Positions 37,007 through 46,973 of a stretch of 64,000 nt of DNA are shown here, piece by piece. The position numbers and the translations under genes were made by a program. Source of the DNA: DATBHM01 sp963772375 (GTDB taxonomy: Bacteria > Actinomycetota > UBA4738 > JACQTL01); the NCBI GenBank assembly GCA_963772375.1, contig CAVYXG010000005.1, forward strand, positions 496,001-560,000, read 5' to 3'. Every line of letters starts with the position of its first letter. The first letter of the stretch is position 1. The notes beneath the pieces are model-generated. The model did not search any database and was not told the origin of the DNA. It saw only the letters and a list, made by a program, of their open reading frames with translations.

Positions 37007-37357
37007 GTGCCGCCCGTGCGCATCCGGCTAACCGGCATCCGCGCTGCCGGCCACCACGGCGCCAATCCGGGCGAGCGCGACCAGCCGCAGGAGTTCGTGG
37101 TCGACCTCGAGGTGGTCGTCGATCCGGCCGGCGACCATCTCGACGACACGACCGACTACCGCGTGCTGAAGGAGACCGTGCAGCGGACGATCGCCGAGGA
37201 GTCCCACCAGCTGCTCGAGGCGATCGCGCGATCGGTGGTGGACGCGGTGCGCGCGGACCGGCGCGTCGAGGCCGTCACCGCCGTCGTCCACAAGCCGGCC
37301 GCGGCTCGCAGCCTCGGCGTCCCCGACGTGTCGGTGGAGGCGTCCTGGTCGGCATGA
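37007..37357 (+). CDS. folB: Dihydroneopterin aldolase
   Basis: Folate enzyme cleaving dihydroneopterin to 6-hydroxymethyl-dihydropterin. The 116-residue protein shows IRLTGIRAAGHHGANPGERD (with the catalytic-site Gly/His/Glu region), QEFVVDLEVVVDPAGDHLDD, TVQRTIAEESHQLLEAIA and VVHKPAAA. GTG 37007 is preceded by GGGGAG; GTG 37016 is an alternative. It overlaps folK by ATGA. Confidence 0.93.
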   Translation: MPPVRIRLTGIRAAGHHGANPGERDQPQEFVVDLEVVVDPAGDHLDDTTDYRVLKETVQRTIAEESHQLLEAIARSVVDAVRADRRVEAVTAVVHKPAAARSLGVPDVSVEASWSA

Positions 37358-37860
37358 GCGGGGTGACGGCGTTCCTCGGGCTGGGTTCGAACCTCGGCGA
37401 CCGTCAGGCGAACCTCCGCCGCGCCGTGGACCTCCTCGCCGGGACCGACGGCATCGAGGTGATCCGGACCTCGGCCGTCTACGAGACCGCCCCCGTCGGT
37501 CCTCCCCAGCCCGACTACCTCAACGCGGTGGTCGAGGTGCGAACGACCCGCAGCCCCCGAGCGCTGCTCGACGCGGGGCTGGCGGTCGAACGGGCCCTCG
37601 GCCGCGTCCGTGACGTCCGGTGGGGCCCTCGAACCCTCGACGTCGACCTGCTCCGCTACGGCGACGAGCACATCGACGAGCCCGGCCTCGTCGTCCCGCA
37701 CCCCCGGATGCACGAGCGGGCGTTCGTCCTCGTTCCGCTGCGGGAGCTCGACCCGTCGGCGCCCGAGCCCCCGGACGCGGCAGGTGTTCGGCGGTTCGGG
37801 CCGCCGCTCGTCCCGCGCGGCGACGAGGCGGCGGACCGCGCCGGTGGACGGGTGCCGTGA
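37354..37860 (+). CDS. folK: 2-amino-4-hydroxy-6-hydroxymethyldihydropteridine pyrophosphokinase
   Basis: Transfers pyrophosphate from ATP to the pterin alcohol, giving the FolP substrate. FLGLGSNLGDRQANLRRAV, YETAPVGPPQPDYLNAVVEV, the signature RWGPRTLDVDLLRYG and PHPRMHERAFVLVPLREL are present. 168 residues, normal for the family, with a short extra tail. The stop overlaps the next gene by GTGA, so the membrane protein downstream is translationally coupled to folate synthesis genes. Confidence 0.95.
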   Translation: MSGVTAFLGLGSNLGDRQANLRRAVDLLAGTDGIEVIRTSAVYETAPVGPPQPDYLNAVVEVRTTRSPRALLDAGLAVERALGRVRDVRWGPRTLDVDLLRYGDEHIDEPGLVVPHPRMHERAFVLVPLRELDPSAPEPPDAAGVRRFGPPLVPRGDEAADRAGGRVP

Positions 37861-39221
37861 GCCGCTCACTCTGCTTCCGGTGCGACTGGGAGGGCGAGGG
37901 TGGGGCGGCCTGTCCGCGGTGCGGCGCCCCGCTCTACCGAACCGGTCCGCCGAACGAGGCTCCCTCGCTCGAACGAGAACCGCAACCGGTGGAGCCCAAG
38001 CCGGCTCCCGCGCCCCACGACGCGGGCCCTGACCGTCCCTCCGCTCGCCCGGCGCAGCCACGGCTCGCCGCCGTCGCCGGCGAGCCCATGACTCCGACGA
38101 TCGACGGCGACGATCCGCACATGCCCCGAAGCCCCCGGCGCCCGGTCTCGAGCCCGGTGCGGTGGATCGCCGCGGTCCTCGCGGTGGCGGTCGTCGCCGG
38201 CCTTGTCTGGGCCCGAACGGCGTCGCCCCCGCCGCCCTCGGCGGCCCTCGCCGCGGCGCTGAAGGGAACGTTGGTCTACGCGTCGCAGGGCGTCGACGGC
38301 GCCACCGGCCGGCTGTGGTTCGTCAACGTCGCGAAGGGGACCGCGCAGGAGGGTCCCCGCACCGTGCTCCCCGACGAGATCGTCCCCTCCGGCCTCGGCG
38401 GGACGTGGATCGGAGTCCGGACCGGCGGCTCGGCCTACGTGTTCCGCGACCTGTCGCCCTCCGGACGCCCGGAGCTGCTGGCCGAGGGCGCGCTGGTGGC
38501 CTGGACGCCCGGCGGGAACGCGGTGTTCCTGGTCACCCAGAGCCGGGCTCCCACGGGCTGTCCGACGCTGCGTATCAGCTTCGTCAACGCGCTGAACCAC
38601 GGCGACGCGGATCTGTTCGACGAGGCGACCTGCTCGTTCCCGGACGGCCTGGCGGTCGACGGGCTCACCCGGCCGTTCGTCTCGCTGGTGGGGCCCCGGG
38701 ACCGCGGGGTGTACGAGCTCGGCTACAAGACGCTCCACCGGGTGGTGCCCGACTACACGCTGCTCGGCGTCTCGCCGGTCGGCGACATGCTCGTGGGACC
38801 GAGGGTGACCGTTCCCACCGGGCCGGCCGACGGCGCGTCGCCGATCCTCCGCACGCTGCTGGTGTGGAAGGGCGTCGGCGGGCCCCTTGTCGTCGGAACC
38901 GCGACGAACGACCTCCGCGCGGAGCGGTTCCTGGCGTGGTCGAGGGACGGCCACGAGGCTGCGATCCTCGGGACGCTCGGCGACACGCGCGCGGTGTGGC
39001 TGATCGACGTCGTCCCCGGCACCGGTCGCGAGCAGCCCCGGCGGGTGGGCCCTGCGCTCGCGCCGCAGATCGACACCGTCGGGGCGACGTTCGCCGGCGA
39101 CGAGCTGTTCATGACCGCGGCCGGCAAGCTCTACGGCTCGAGCGGCCGCGGCTACCGCGAGGTGGCCCTGCCGAAGGACGCGCCGCCGCCATCCGGACCG
39201 ATCCTCTGGCTCGGACGCTGA
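37857..39221 (+). CDS. Zinc-ribbon, single-pass membrane protein with external propeller-like domain
   Basis: The 454-residue protein begins with a zinc ribbon (CFRCDWEGEGGAACPRCG), then a Pro-rich linker of about 70 residues and a membrane helix (WIAAVLAVAVVAGLVWA). An external domain of about 330 residues follows, with repeated short strands such as LWFVNVAKGT, LVAWTPGGNAVFLVT and AVWLIDVVPG, suggestive of a beta-propeller. The cytoplasmic ribbon plus external sensor layout suggests signalling across the membrane. The GTG start lies inside the folK stop. Mycobacteria have unrelated-looking membrane genes at the same place, between folK and the DUF2520 gene. Function unknown. Confidence 0.75.
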   Translation: MSRSLCFRCDWEGEGGAACPRCGAPLYRTGPPNEAPSLEREPQPVEPKPAPAPHDAGPDRPSARPAQPRLAAVAGEPMTPTIDGDDPHMPRSPRRPVSSPVRWIAAVLAVAVVAGLVWARTASPPPPSAALAAALKGTLVYASQGVDGATGRLWFVNVAKGTAQEGPRTVLPDEIVPSGLGGTWIGVRTGGSAYVFRDLSPSGRPELLAEGALVAWTPGGNAVFLVTQSRAPTGCPTLRISFVNALNHGDADLFDEATCSFPDGLAVDGLTRPFVSLVGPRDRGVYELGYKTLHRVVPDYTLLGVSPVGDMLVGPRVTVPTGPADGASPILRTLLVWKGVGGPLVVGTATNDLRAERFLAWSRDGHEAAILGTLGDTRAVWLIDVVPGTGREQPRRVGPALAPQIDTVGATFAGDELFMTAAGKLYGSSGRGYREVALPKDAPPPSGPILWLGR

Positions 39222-39241
39222 CGGGCCCGAACGGCCTTCGG

Positions 39242-39247
39242 CATACT
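39242..39247 (+). promoter_or_regulatory. Possible -10 element of the DUF2520 gene
   Basis: CATACT, eight bases before ATG 39256, at leaderless spacing. It is a weaker match to TANNNT than the other examples. Confidence 0.35.
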
Positions 39248-39255
39248 CGCGCCGG

Positions 39256-40107
39256 ATGGACATCTCCGTGATCGGCGCGGGGCGGGTCGGGACCGCGCTC
39301 GCCGTGCTGCTCCGGCGGGCCGGCCACCGGATCGCCGCCGTCGCCGGCCGCGAGGCCACCGCGGAACGGGCCGCCCGGTTCCTGCCGGACGTACCGATCC
39401 TCCCGTACCCGGAGGCGGCCTCCGCGGCCGCGGTGCTGCTCGTCGGCGTGCCCGACGCCGAGGTCCGGCCGGTCACGGCCTCGTTGCCGATCCGGCCCGG
39501 CATGGCCGTCGTCCATCTGTCCGGCGCGCTGGGCCTGGAGGCGCTGCGCGAGGCGGTGTCGCACGGCGCCCTGCCGGTCGCGATGCACCCCCTCCAGACG
39601 TTCCCGACGGTGGAGGCGGCGATCGACCGCGTTCCGGGCAGCGCCGCGGCCGTCACCGCCGACGCGGAGGAGGGATTCGCACTGGGCGAACGCCTCGCGG
39701 CCGACGCGGGCGCGCGGCCGTTCCGGCTGGCCGACGCCGACCGGCCGCTGTACCACGCCGGCGCCGTGCTGGCCTCGGGCGCGGTGGTCGCGCTGCTGGC
39801 GCTGGCCGAGCGGGTGTTCCGCGAGGCCGGCGTCGACGAGCCGGCCGCACGGTTCCTCCCGCTGACGCGGGCGAGCGTCGACAACGTGGGGGAGCTCGGA
39901 CCCGTCGAGGCCCTGACCGGCCCGGTGGAGAGGGGCGACGCGGCGACCGTCGAGCGCAATCTCCGGGCGCTGTCCGAGCGCTCCCCGGCGGCCGTCGCCC
40001 CCTACCTCGCCCTGTCCCGGGCGGCGGCCGACCTCGCCGCCTCGGCCGGACGTCTCGACGCCGGACGTCGCCGGGAGATCGAGGAGGTGCTCGCTCGGTG
40101 GACGTGA
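39256..40107 (+). CDS. Rossmann-like and DUF2520 domain protein
   Basis: The N-terminal Rossmann domain (VIGAGRVGTALAVLLRRAGH) binds NAD(P) or F420-type cofactors in relatives. The C-terminal half is helical DUF2520 (HAGAVLASGAVVALLALAER; LTRASVDNVGELGPVEALTG), like 6-phosphogluconate dehydrogenase-type folds. 283 residues. In actinobacteria this family sits directly before panC, as here (10-base overlap), so a reductase step linked to pantothenate is tempting but unproven. It may alternatively act as a regulatory NADP-binding protein. Confidence 0.85.
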   Translation: MDISVIGAGRVGTALAVLLRRAGHRIAAVAGREATAERAARFLPDVPILPYPEAASAAAVLLVGVPDAEVRPVTASLPIRPGMAVVHLSGALGLEALREAVSHGALPVAMHPLQTFPTVEAAIDRVPGSAAAVTADAEEGFALGERLAADAGARPFRLADADRPLYHAGAVLASGAVVALLALAERVFREAGVDEPAARFLPLTRASVDNVGELGPVEALTGPVERGDAATVERNLRALSERSPAAVAPYLALSRAAADLAASAGRLDAGRRREIEEVLARWT

Positions 40108-40946
40108 TCGACACCCTCGCCGGGTTGCGCGGGGCGACCGACCGGGCGCGTGCCGCGGGCCGGACGGTCGGGCTGGTCCCGACGATGGGGTTCTTCCACG
40201 ACGGGCACCTGTCCCTGCTGCGCCGGGCCCGCACGGACCGCGACGTGGTCGCCGTGTCGATCTTCGTGAACCCGCTGCAGTTCGGCCCCAACGAGGACTT
40301 CACGTCGTATCCCCGCGACGTCGACGGCGACCTTGCCCTCGCTGGGGCCGAGGGCGTCGACCTGGTGTTCGCGCCGTCGGGCGAGGAGATGTACCCGGAC
40401 GGACCGCCCCTGGTCACGGTCGACCCGGGGCCGCTGGCCGACCGGTACGAGGGCGCTGTGCGCCCGGGCCACTTCCGGGGGGTGCTCACCCTCGTGGCGA
40501 AGCTGCTCCACGCCGCTGGGCCGTGTGCCGCATTCTTCGGCGAGAAGGACGCCCAGCAGCTCGCGCTCGTCCGCCGGATGGCCGCCGACCTGTCGTTCCC
40601 GGTCGAGGTGGTGGGCTGTCCGATCGTCCGCGAACCCGACGGCCTGGCGATGTCCTCCCGCAACGTCTACCTGTCCCCCGAGGATCGGACCGCGGCGACC
40701 GCGCTGTCCCGCGGCCTCCGCGTCGCGCAGGCCCTGCTCCACGGGGGCGAGCACGACGCCCTCTCCCTGGCCGCGTCGATCCGTTCAGAGGTCGAACGGG
40801 AGCCGCAGGCCGCCCTCGACTACGCGGTGGTCGTGGACGACGCGACGTTCGAGGAGATCGAACACGTCGACCGCCCGGCCCGCGCGCTGGTGGCCGCCCG
40901 CGTCGGGAAGCCCCGGCTGATCGACAACCTCCTGCTGCGGCCGTGA
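40098..40946 (+). CDS. panC: Pantoate--beta-alanine ligase
   Basis: Condenses pantoate with beta-alanine using ATP to make pantothenate. VGLVPTMGFFHDGHLSLLRR holds the HxGH nucleotide motif. FVNPLQFGPNEDFTSYPRD, FFGEKDAQQLALVRRM and LAMSSRNVYLSPEDR are the substrate and KMSKS-like loops. 282 residues. GTG 40098 lies inside the upstream gene. panD, which follows panC in mycobacteria, is absent; coaX follows after 52 bases. Confidence 0.95.
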   Translation: MDVIDTLAGLRGATDRARAAGRTVGLVPTMGFFHDGHLSLLRRARTDRDVVAVSIFVNPLQFGPNEDFTSYPRDVDGDLALAGAEGVDLVFAPSGEEMYPDGPPLVTVDPGPLADRYEGAVRPGHFRGVLTLVAKLLHAAGPCAAFFGEKDAQQLALVRRMAADLSFPVEVVGCPIVREPDGLAMSSRNVYLSPEDRTAATALSRGLRVAQALLHGGEHDALSLAASIRSEVEREPQAALDYAVVVDDATFEEIEHVDRPARALVAARVGKPRLIDNLLLRP

Positions 40947-40998
40947 GGCTGTCGGCGGGCGGCGTCGTCAGGGACAATGGGCGCCCGGAGGACACCGC

Positions 40999-41770
40999 AT
41001 GCTGCTGGCCGTCGACGTGGGCAACACCCAGATGGTGGTCGGCGTGTTCCGCGACGAGGAGCTCGCCTGGCACTGGCGCCTGTCCACCCAGCCCGAACGG
41101 ACCGCCGACGAGCTGGCGCTGGCGTTCGGCGGGTTCCTTCAACAGCAGGGCCTCTCGTTCGACCGCAACATCACGGGCGTGGCCATCTCCTCGGTCGTGC
41201 CGCCGGTCACCGGCTCGCTCCGCGAGATGGTGCAGCGGTACTTCCACTTCGAACCGATCGTCGTGGAGCCCGGCGTGAAGACCGGCGTCAGCGTCCTCAC
41301 CGACAACCCCAGGGAGGTCGGGGCCGACCGCATCGTCAACGCGCTCGCCGCCTACGCGAAGCACGGCGGACCGTGCATCGTCGTGGACTTCGGGACGGCC
41401 ACCACCTACGACGCCGTGAGCGAGAAGGGTGAGTACCTCGGCGGTGCCATCGCGCCCGGCATCGCGGTCGCCGCGGAGGGCCTGATCGCCCAGGCCTCCC
41501 GCCTGCCCCGCGTCGAGATCGTGGCGCCGCGCGCCATCATCGGGAAGAACACCGTCGAGGCGCTGCAATCCGGCCTGGTGTACGGCACCGCGGCCGAGGT
41601 CGACGGCATCGTCGAGCGCATGCAGAAGGAGCTGGGCGGCCACGCCACGGTCGTCGTCACCGGCGGCATGGCCGAGGTGATCGCGCCCCACACCACCACC
41701 GTCGACCATCACGAGCCGTGGCTGACGCTCGAGGGCCTCCGACTGATCTTCGAACGGAACACCCGCCCGG

Positions 41771-41778
<8 letters not shown>
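40999..41778 (+). CDS. coaX: Type III pantothenate kinase
   Basis: First step of coenzyme A synthesis, pantothenate to 4'-phosphopantothenate, with the ASKHA fold. LLAVDVGNTQMVVGVF is the phosphate loop. DNPREVGADRIVNALAAY, CIVVDFGTATTYDAVS and YLGGAIAPGIAVAAEGL complete the signature, with the catalytic Asp in GADRIVN. 259 residues. GGAGGA at 40987 precedes the ATG, and GACAAT at 40973 may be a -10. Its last 8 bases overlap lysS. Confidence 0.94.
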
Positions 41779-43372
<1,594 letters not shown>

Positions 43373-43451
43373 ACGGATACGTTCCAGACACTACCGACCG
43401 AGAGGAGTCCCGCATCCGGCTCCGGCTCCGGCGAGCGGCGTGGAGCTCCCC

Positions 43452-44516
43452 TCAGGAGTCGGAGCCGGCGCCGGGCTCGAAACGGTAGAGGTCGCCGCTC
43501 CCGGAGTCGGTGACCCACGCCGAGCCGAACGCCAGGACGATCCGGGCCGGGATGTCGACCGGCAGGTCGGCCAGCACACGGCCCGAGGCGAGGGCCAGGC
43601 GTTCCACCGCGCCCACCCGGCCGATGTGGCGCATCCCCAGCCACATCGAGCGGTCGTCGACGGCCATCGAGAGGACCTCCTCGGAGTCCTGCAGCGAGAT
43701 CCGCCGGACGATGCGCCCCGAGCCCGTGTCCACCGCCCACAGCTGGTCGGGCTTCGCGCCCCACAGCAGTCCGTCGTGCTCGACGAACGGAACCCCGCCG
43801 CCCGTCGCGATGCGCTGCGCGATGACGCCGGAGTCCGGGTCCACGCGCATGAGGGCCGTGTCGTCACTCGACACCCACAGCGAGTCGCCCGCGCCGACGG
43901 CGTTCACGTGGACGTTCCGGTGCAGGGGAACCGGGAACCGGTCGACCACCCGGTGGGTCGCCGCGTCGATTCCCACGAGCGCCCCGCCGGGATCGACGGC
44001 CCACACCGTCCGGCCGAGGGACGTGAGATCGCAGCACACCTCGCCGGCGTCCACGTCCGCGACCGGATCCCCGCCCCGAAAGACGGTGATCGACGAGTCG
44101 CCACCATCGCGGACCATCCACACCTCGTTCCCCACCGGCATGAGCGATGCGGCGCCCGGGCCGGCCTCGATCGCGTCGGCCTCGGAGCTGGTCGATGGGT
44201 CGATGCGGGAGAGCACGCCGCTGCCGTAGAGGGTCGCCCACACCGAGTCGTCGGTCGCCGCCAGGCCGTAGGCCTCCGTCCCGCTCAGGGCGATGACCGT
44301 CGCGCCCGCCGGGCCGGTCGTTGCCTGCGGACTCGACGATGGCGCCGGCGGGGAGTGCGTCGTTCTGGGAGTGCGTGGCGTCGCCCGCGAGGCCGTGGTG
44401 GAGCCGGATGGTGTCGACGGCCCGGCCTGTGTGCTCGTTCCGGGAACCGGCGAGCCGACGCATCCGGAGAGCAGCAGCGCCACGGCCGGGGTCAGGATCC
44501 GGAGGGGTCGCCGCAT
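43452..44516 (-). CDS. Lipoprotein beta-propeller
   Basis: A 354-residue lipoprotein with signal MRRPLRILTPAVALLLSGC and a lipobox Cys at residue 19, followed by a Ser/Thr/Pro linker of about 55 residues. The body has repeated blades of the YVTN/PQQ-like type: GLAATDDSVWATLYGSG, VNAVGAGDSLWVSSDDTA and SMAVDDRSMWLGMRHIG, each with a SxxVW core. It probably folds as a propeller tethered outside the membrane for binding. It is downstream of the TetR gene (74-base gap) and might be read through from the exporter operon. Confidence 0.82.
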   Translation of the reverse strand: MRRPLRILTPAVALLLSGCVGSPVPGTSTQAGPSTPSGSTTASRATPRTPRTTHSPPAPSSSPQATTGPAGATVIALSGTEAYGLAATDDSVWATLYGSGVLSRIDPSTSSEADAIEAGPGAASLMPVGNEVWMVRDGGDSSITVFRGGDPVADVDAGEVCCDLTSLGRTVWAVDPGGALVGIDAATHRVVDRFPVPLHRNVHVNAVGAGDSLWVSSDDTALMRVDPDSGVIAQRIATGGGVPFVEHDGLLWGAKPDQLWAVDTGSGRIVRRISLQDSEEVLSMAVDDRSMWLGMRHIGRVGAVERLALASGRVLADLPVDIPARIVLAFGSAWVTDSGSGDLYRFEPGAGSDS

Positions 44517-44590
44517 GTCGATCGGTCGTACGCGCCCGCGACAGCCGCGGGATGTTCCCGGGCGGGATCCGGACAGGTGGCGGCGAGAGG

Positions 44591-45220
44591 TCAACGATCC
44601 CGGCGCCGCCGCGTGACCGCCGCATCGCGTGTGGTCAGGTAGCGCTGCAGCGTGGGGCCCACCCAGGCAACGACGTCGTCCTCGGGCGCCGAGGCCAGGG
44701 GCTCCAGGCGCACGACGTAGCGGGCCACCGCCAGCCCGACGATCTGTGACCCGGCGAGCGACGCCCGCAGCCGCGCGTCCGGCAGCCCGATCGTCTCGGC
44801 CAGCGGCACCAGGATCTCCCGCGTCACCAGCCGCCGGAGGGCCGTGGCGGCGGTCTCGTTCGACGAGGCCGACCGGAGCACGCCGAGCAGCACGTCGCGT
44901 CCCTCCGGTGCCGTCCACAGCCCCAGGACGAACCGCACCAGCCGTTCGCCGATCGAATCGCGATCCCCCTCGACCAGCGCGGACAGGACCGCCCGCGGGT
45001 CGATGACGGTGCGGATCGACTCCGCGAACAGGCCGTCCTTCGACCCGAAGTAGTGCATGACGAGCGCCGGGTCGACCGCCGCTCGACGGGCGATGGCCCG
45101 GATCGTCGCGCCCTGGTAGCCGCGCGCAGCGAACTCCGCCCGTGCCGCGGCGAGGATGTCGTCGCGGCTGCCGCTGACGCCCGGGCGTCGTCCCGGCCGC
45201 CGCGGCGCGGACGCGTTCAT
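44591..45220 (-). CDS. TetR-family transcriptional regulator (CecR-like context)
   Basis: The 209-residue repressor has an N-terminal helix-turn-helix. ILAAARAEFAARGYQGATIR, RRAAVDPALVMHYFGSKDGL is the classical TetR DNA-binding domain (residues 18-65), followed by a helical ligand domain with YTTRDA-like C-terminus. ATG 45220 overlaps the preceding ATPase stop by ATGA, so it is the last gene of the permease-ATPase-ATPase-TetR operon and probably autoregulates it. E. coli CecR controls the similar YbhFSR exporter; orthology is inference from this arrangement. Confidence 0.88.
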   Translation of the reverse strand: MNASAPRRPGRRPGVSGSRDDILAAARAEFAARGYQGATIRAIARRAAVDPALVMHYFGSKDGLFAESIRTVIDPRAVLSALVEGDRDSIGERLVRFVLGLWTAPEGRDVLLGVLRSASSNETAATALRRLVTREILVPLAETIGLPDARLRASLAGSQIVGLAVARYVVRLEPLASAPEDDVVAWVGPTLQRYLTTRDAAVTRRRRDR

Positions 45221-46089
45221 GCGACCTCGGCCCCGCGCACGGACGCGAGCGACAGCTCGACGAAGCGCTCCTCGAACGTCGCGGGGAGCTCCCGCACCTG
45301 CGCGTCGACGCCGGCCGACCGGAGCGCCGCGAGGACGGCGGACGGCTCCCCGCCCGGCACGCGGACACGGCGGCCGACCAGGGAGATCGGGAAGCCGGCG
45401 TCGTCGAGGGCCGTGAAGGCCTCCTGCCACCGCCCCGCCGCAACCTCCACCGACCGGGCGTCCCCGACGATGCCCGACATCCCGCCCGAGGCCACGACCC
45501 GCCCGGCCGCCATCACCACCAGCCGGTCGCACTGTCGCGCCTCGTCCATGTAGTGCGTCGTCACGACCACGCCGGCGCCGCCGTCGGCGGCCGCCCGGAC
45601 GGTGTCCCACAGCCGGGCACGGCCGAGCGGGTCGACGCCCGAGGTCGGTTCGTCGAGGACGAGCAGCTCGGGGCCGTGCGCCAGCGCCGCGACGAACGCG
45701 GTCCGCCGGCGTAGCCCGAGCGGCAGGTCGCGGATCACCACGCCTGCCGCCTCGCGCAGGTCGGGGTCGTCGAGCGCCGGCGGCTCGACGCCGAACGCCG
45801 CCGCGGCGAAATCGAGGTTCTCGCGGACCGTGAGGTCGTCGTACAGGCCGAGCGACTGCGGAACGTAGCCGATCTGGCGGCGGGTGGCGAGCGACGGTGG
45901 CCGGCCGAACAGCCGGATGGCACCGGAGGTCGGGCGGAGGAGCCCGAGCACCATCCGCAGCAGGGTCGTCTTGCCGGCACCATTCGCGCCGAGGAGGCCC
46001 ACGACCTCGCCCGGACCGACGGCGAGGTCGGCCCGGTCGACGGCGACGACGTCGCCGAACCGCTTCGTGACGTCCCTGGCCGCGAGCAT
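45217..46089 (-). CDS. ABC-2 exporter ATPase B (YbhF C-half-like)
   Basis: A 290-residue ATPase with Walker A GANGAGKTTLLRMV, Q-loop YVPQSLGLYDDLTV, Walker B LLVLDEPTSGVDP and switch His in VVTTHYMDEARQ. The signature is weak (PLGLRRRTAFVAALA rather than LSGGQ). The C-terminus ends in the family's PATFEERFVELSLA region. It starts at ATG 46089, overlapping the stop of ATPase A by one base (TGATG). In YbhF-type exporters two such domains are fused in one chain; here they are separate. Confidence 0.87.
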   Translation of the reverse strand: MLAARDVTKRFGDVVAVDRADLAVGPGEVVGLLGANGAGKTTLLRMVLGLLRPTSGAIRLFGRPPSLATRRQIGYVPQSLGLYDDLTVRENLDFAAAAFGVEPPALDDPDLREAAGVVIRDLPLGLRRRTAFVAALAHGPELLVLDEPTSGVDPLGRARLWDTVRAAADGGAGVVVTTHYMDEARQCDRLVVMAAGRVVASGGMSGIVGDARSVEVAAGRWQEAFTALDDAGFPISLVGRRVRVPGGEPSAVLAALRSAGVDAQVRELPATFEERFVELSLASVRGAEVA

Positions 46090-46973
46090 CAGGCCGCCTC
46101 CCTCCGGGCCAGCGCCGCGACGATCACTGCATCCTCGAGGTCGGGTGCCACAGCATCGCCACCATCCGGAGCTCGACCGCGAGCGCCGACCGGGCCGTCC
46201 ACTCCCGCCGGGTGGGTGCGACCACCTTCGGCGGGCGCGTCGGGGACCCACCGACGCCACCGGTCGCCCCGGCGCCACGAGCGCCGTTCGTCCGATGGCC
46301 GCTCGTCGGTCTCCACGACGAACCCGGGCACGTTCCGTACGACCTCGTCGGGCGACCCGAAGGCGAGCGGCCGTCCCTCCTCCAGCGCCAGGACCTCGCC
46401 GGCCCGTTCGGCCTCGTCCAGGTAGGTCGTGGCGAACACCACCGCCGTGCCGGCCGCCGCGGCCCCGGAGATCAGGCGCCACAGGTCGGCCCGGCTCACC
46501 GGGTCGACGCCGGTCGTGGGCTCGTCGAGTACCAGGAGGTCCGGCCGATGCAGCAGACCCACCGCGACCGCGAGCTTCTGCCGCATCCCGCCGGACAGGC
46601 GCCCGACCAGCCGGCCCCGCGCGGCCGTCAGTCCGGTCCGGGCGAGCAGCTCGCCGGAACGCTCGGCGACCTCCTCCTTCGAGAGCCCATACGCGCCGCC
46701 GGCGAACGCGAGGTTCTCGTCCGCCGTGAGGTCGCCGTAGATACCCGGGCCCGCCGAGACGTAGCCGATCCGCCGCACCTCGGGCCGCCGGACGGACCCG
46801 GCAGTGATCCGGGCCGCACCGGCCAGGGCCCGGAGCAGCGTGGTCTTCCCGGCCCCGTCGCCGCCGACCACCGCGGTGACCTCATCCGGTCGCACGTCCA
46901 GCGTGACCCCGTCGAGCGCCGTTCGGTCGCCGTAGCGCACGACCAAGTCGCGAACGCCCCAGCCGCCGTTCAT
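46089..46973 (-). CDS. ABC-2 exporter ATPase A (YbhF N-half-like)
   Basis: A 294-residue ATPase with the variant Walker A GGDGAGKTTLLRALAG that is typical of the N-terminal half of YbhF. It has signature VGRLSGGMRQKLAVAVG, Walker B LLVLDEPTTGVDP and the switch region VFATTYLDEAERAG, where Thr-Tyr stands in place of the usual His. A tail of about 70 residues ends in DLEDAVIVAALARR, the C-terminal motif of ABC-2 ATPases. It overlaps the permease by ATGA and ATPase B by one base. The pair with ATPase B probably acts as an asymmetric heterodimer on the single permease. Confidence 0.87.
   Translation of the reverse strand: MNGGWGVRDLVVRYGDRTALDGVTLDVRPDEVTAVVGGDGAGKTTLLRALAGAARITAGSVRRPEVRRIGYVSAGPGIYGDLTADENLAFAGGAYGLSKEEVAERSGELLARTGLTAARGRLVGRLSGGMRQKLAVAVGLLHRPDLLVLDEPTTGVDPVSRADLWRLISGAAAAGTAVVFATTYLDEAERAGEVLALEEGRPLAFGSPDEVVRNVPGFVVETDERPSDERRSWRRGDRWRRWVPDAPAEGGRTHPAGVDGPVGARGRAPDGGDAVAPDLEDAVIVAALARREAA

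Noticed and set aside
40921..41000. A panD gene between panC and coaX
   Set aside because: Only 52 bases separate the two genes, so there is no room for aspartate decarboxylase.
46089..46973. Fusion of the two exporter ATPases into one YbhF-like protein
   Set aside because: A clear TGATG stop/start junction separates them and each has a complete set of C-terminal motifs.
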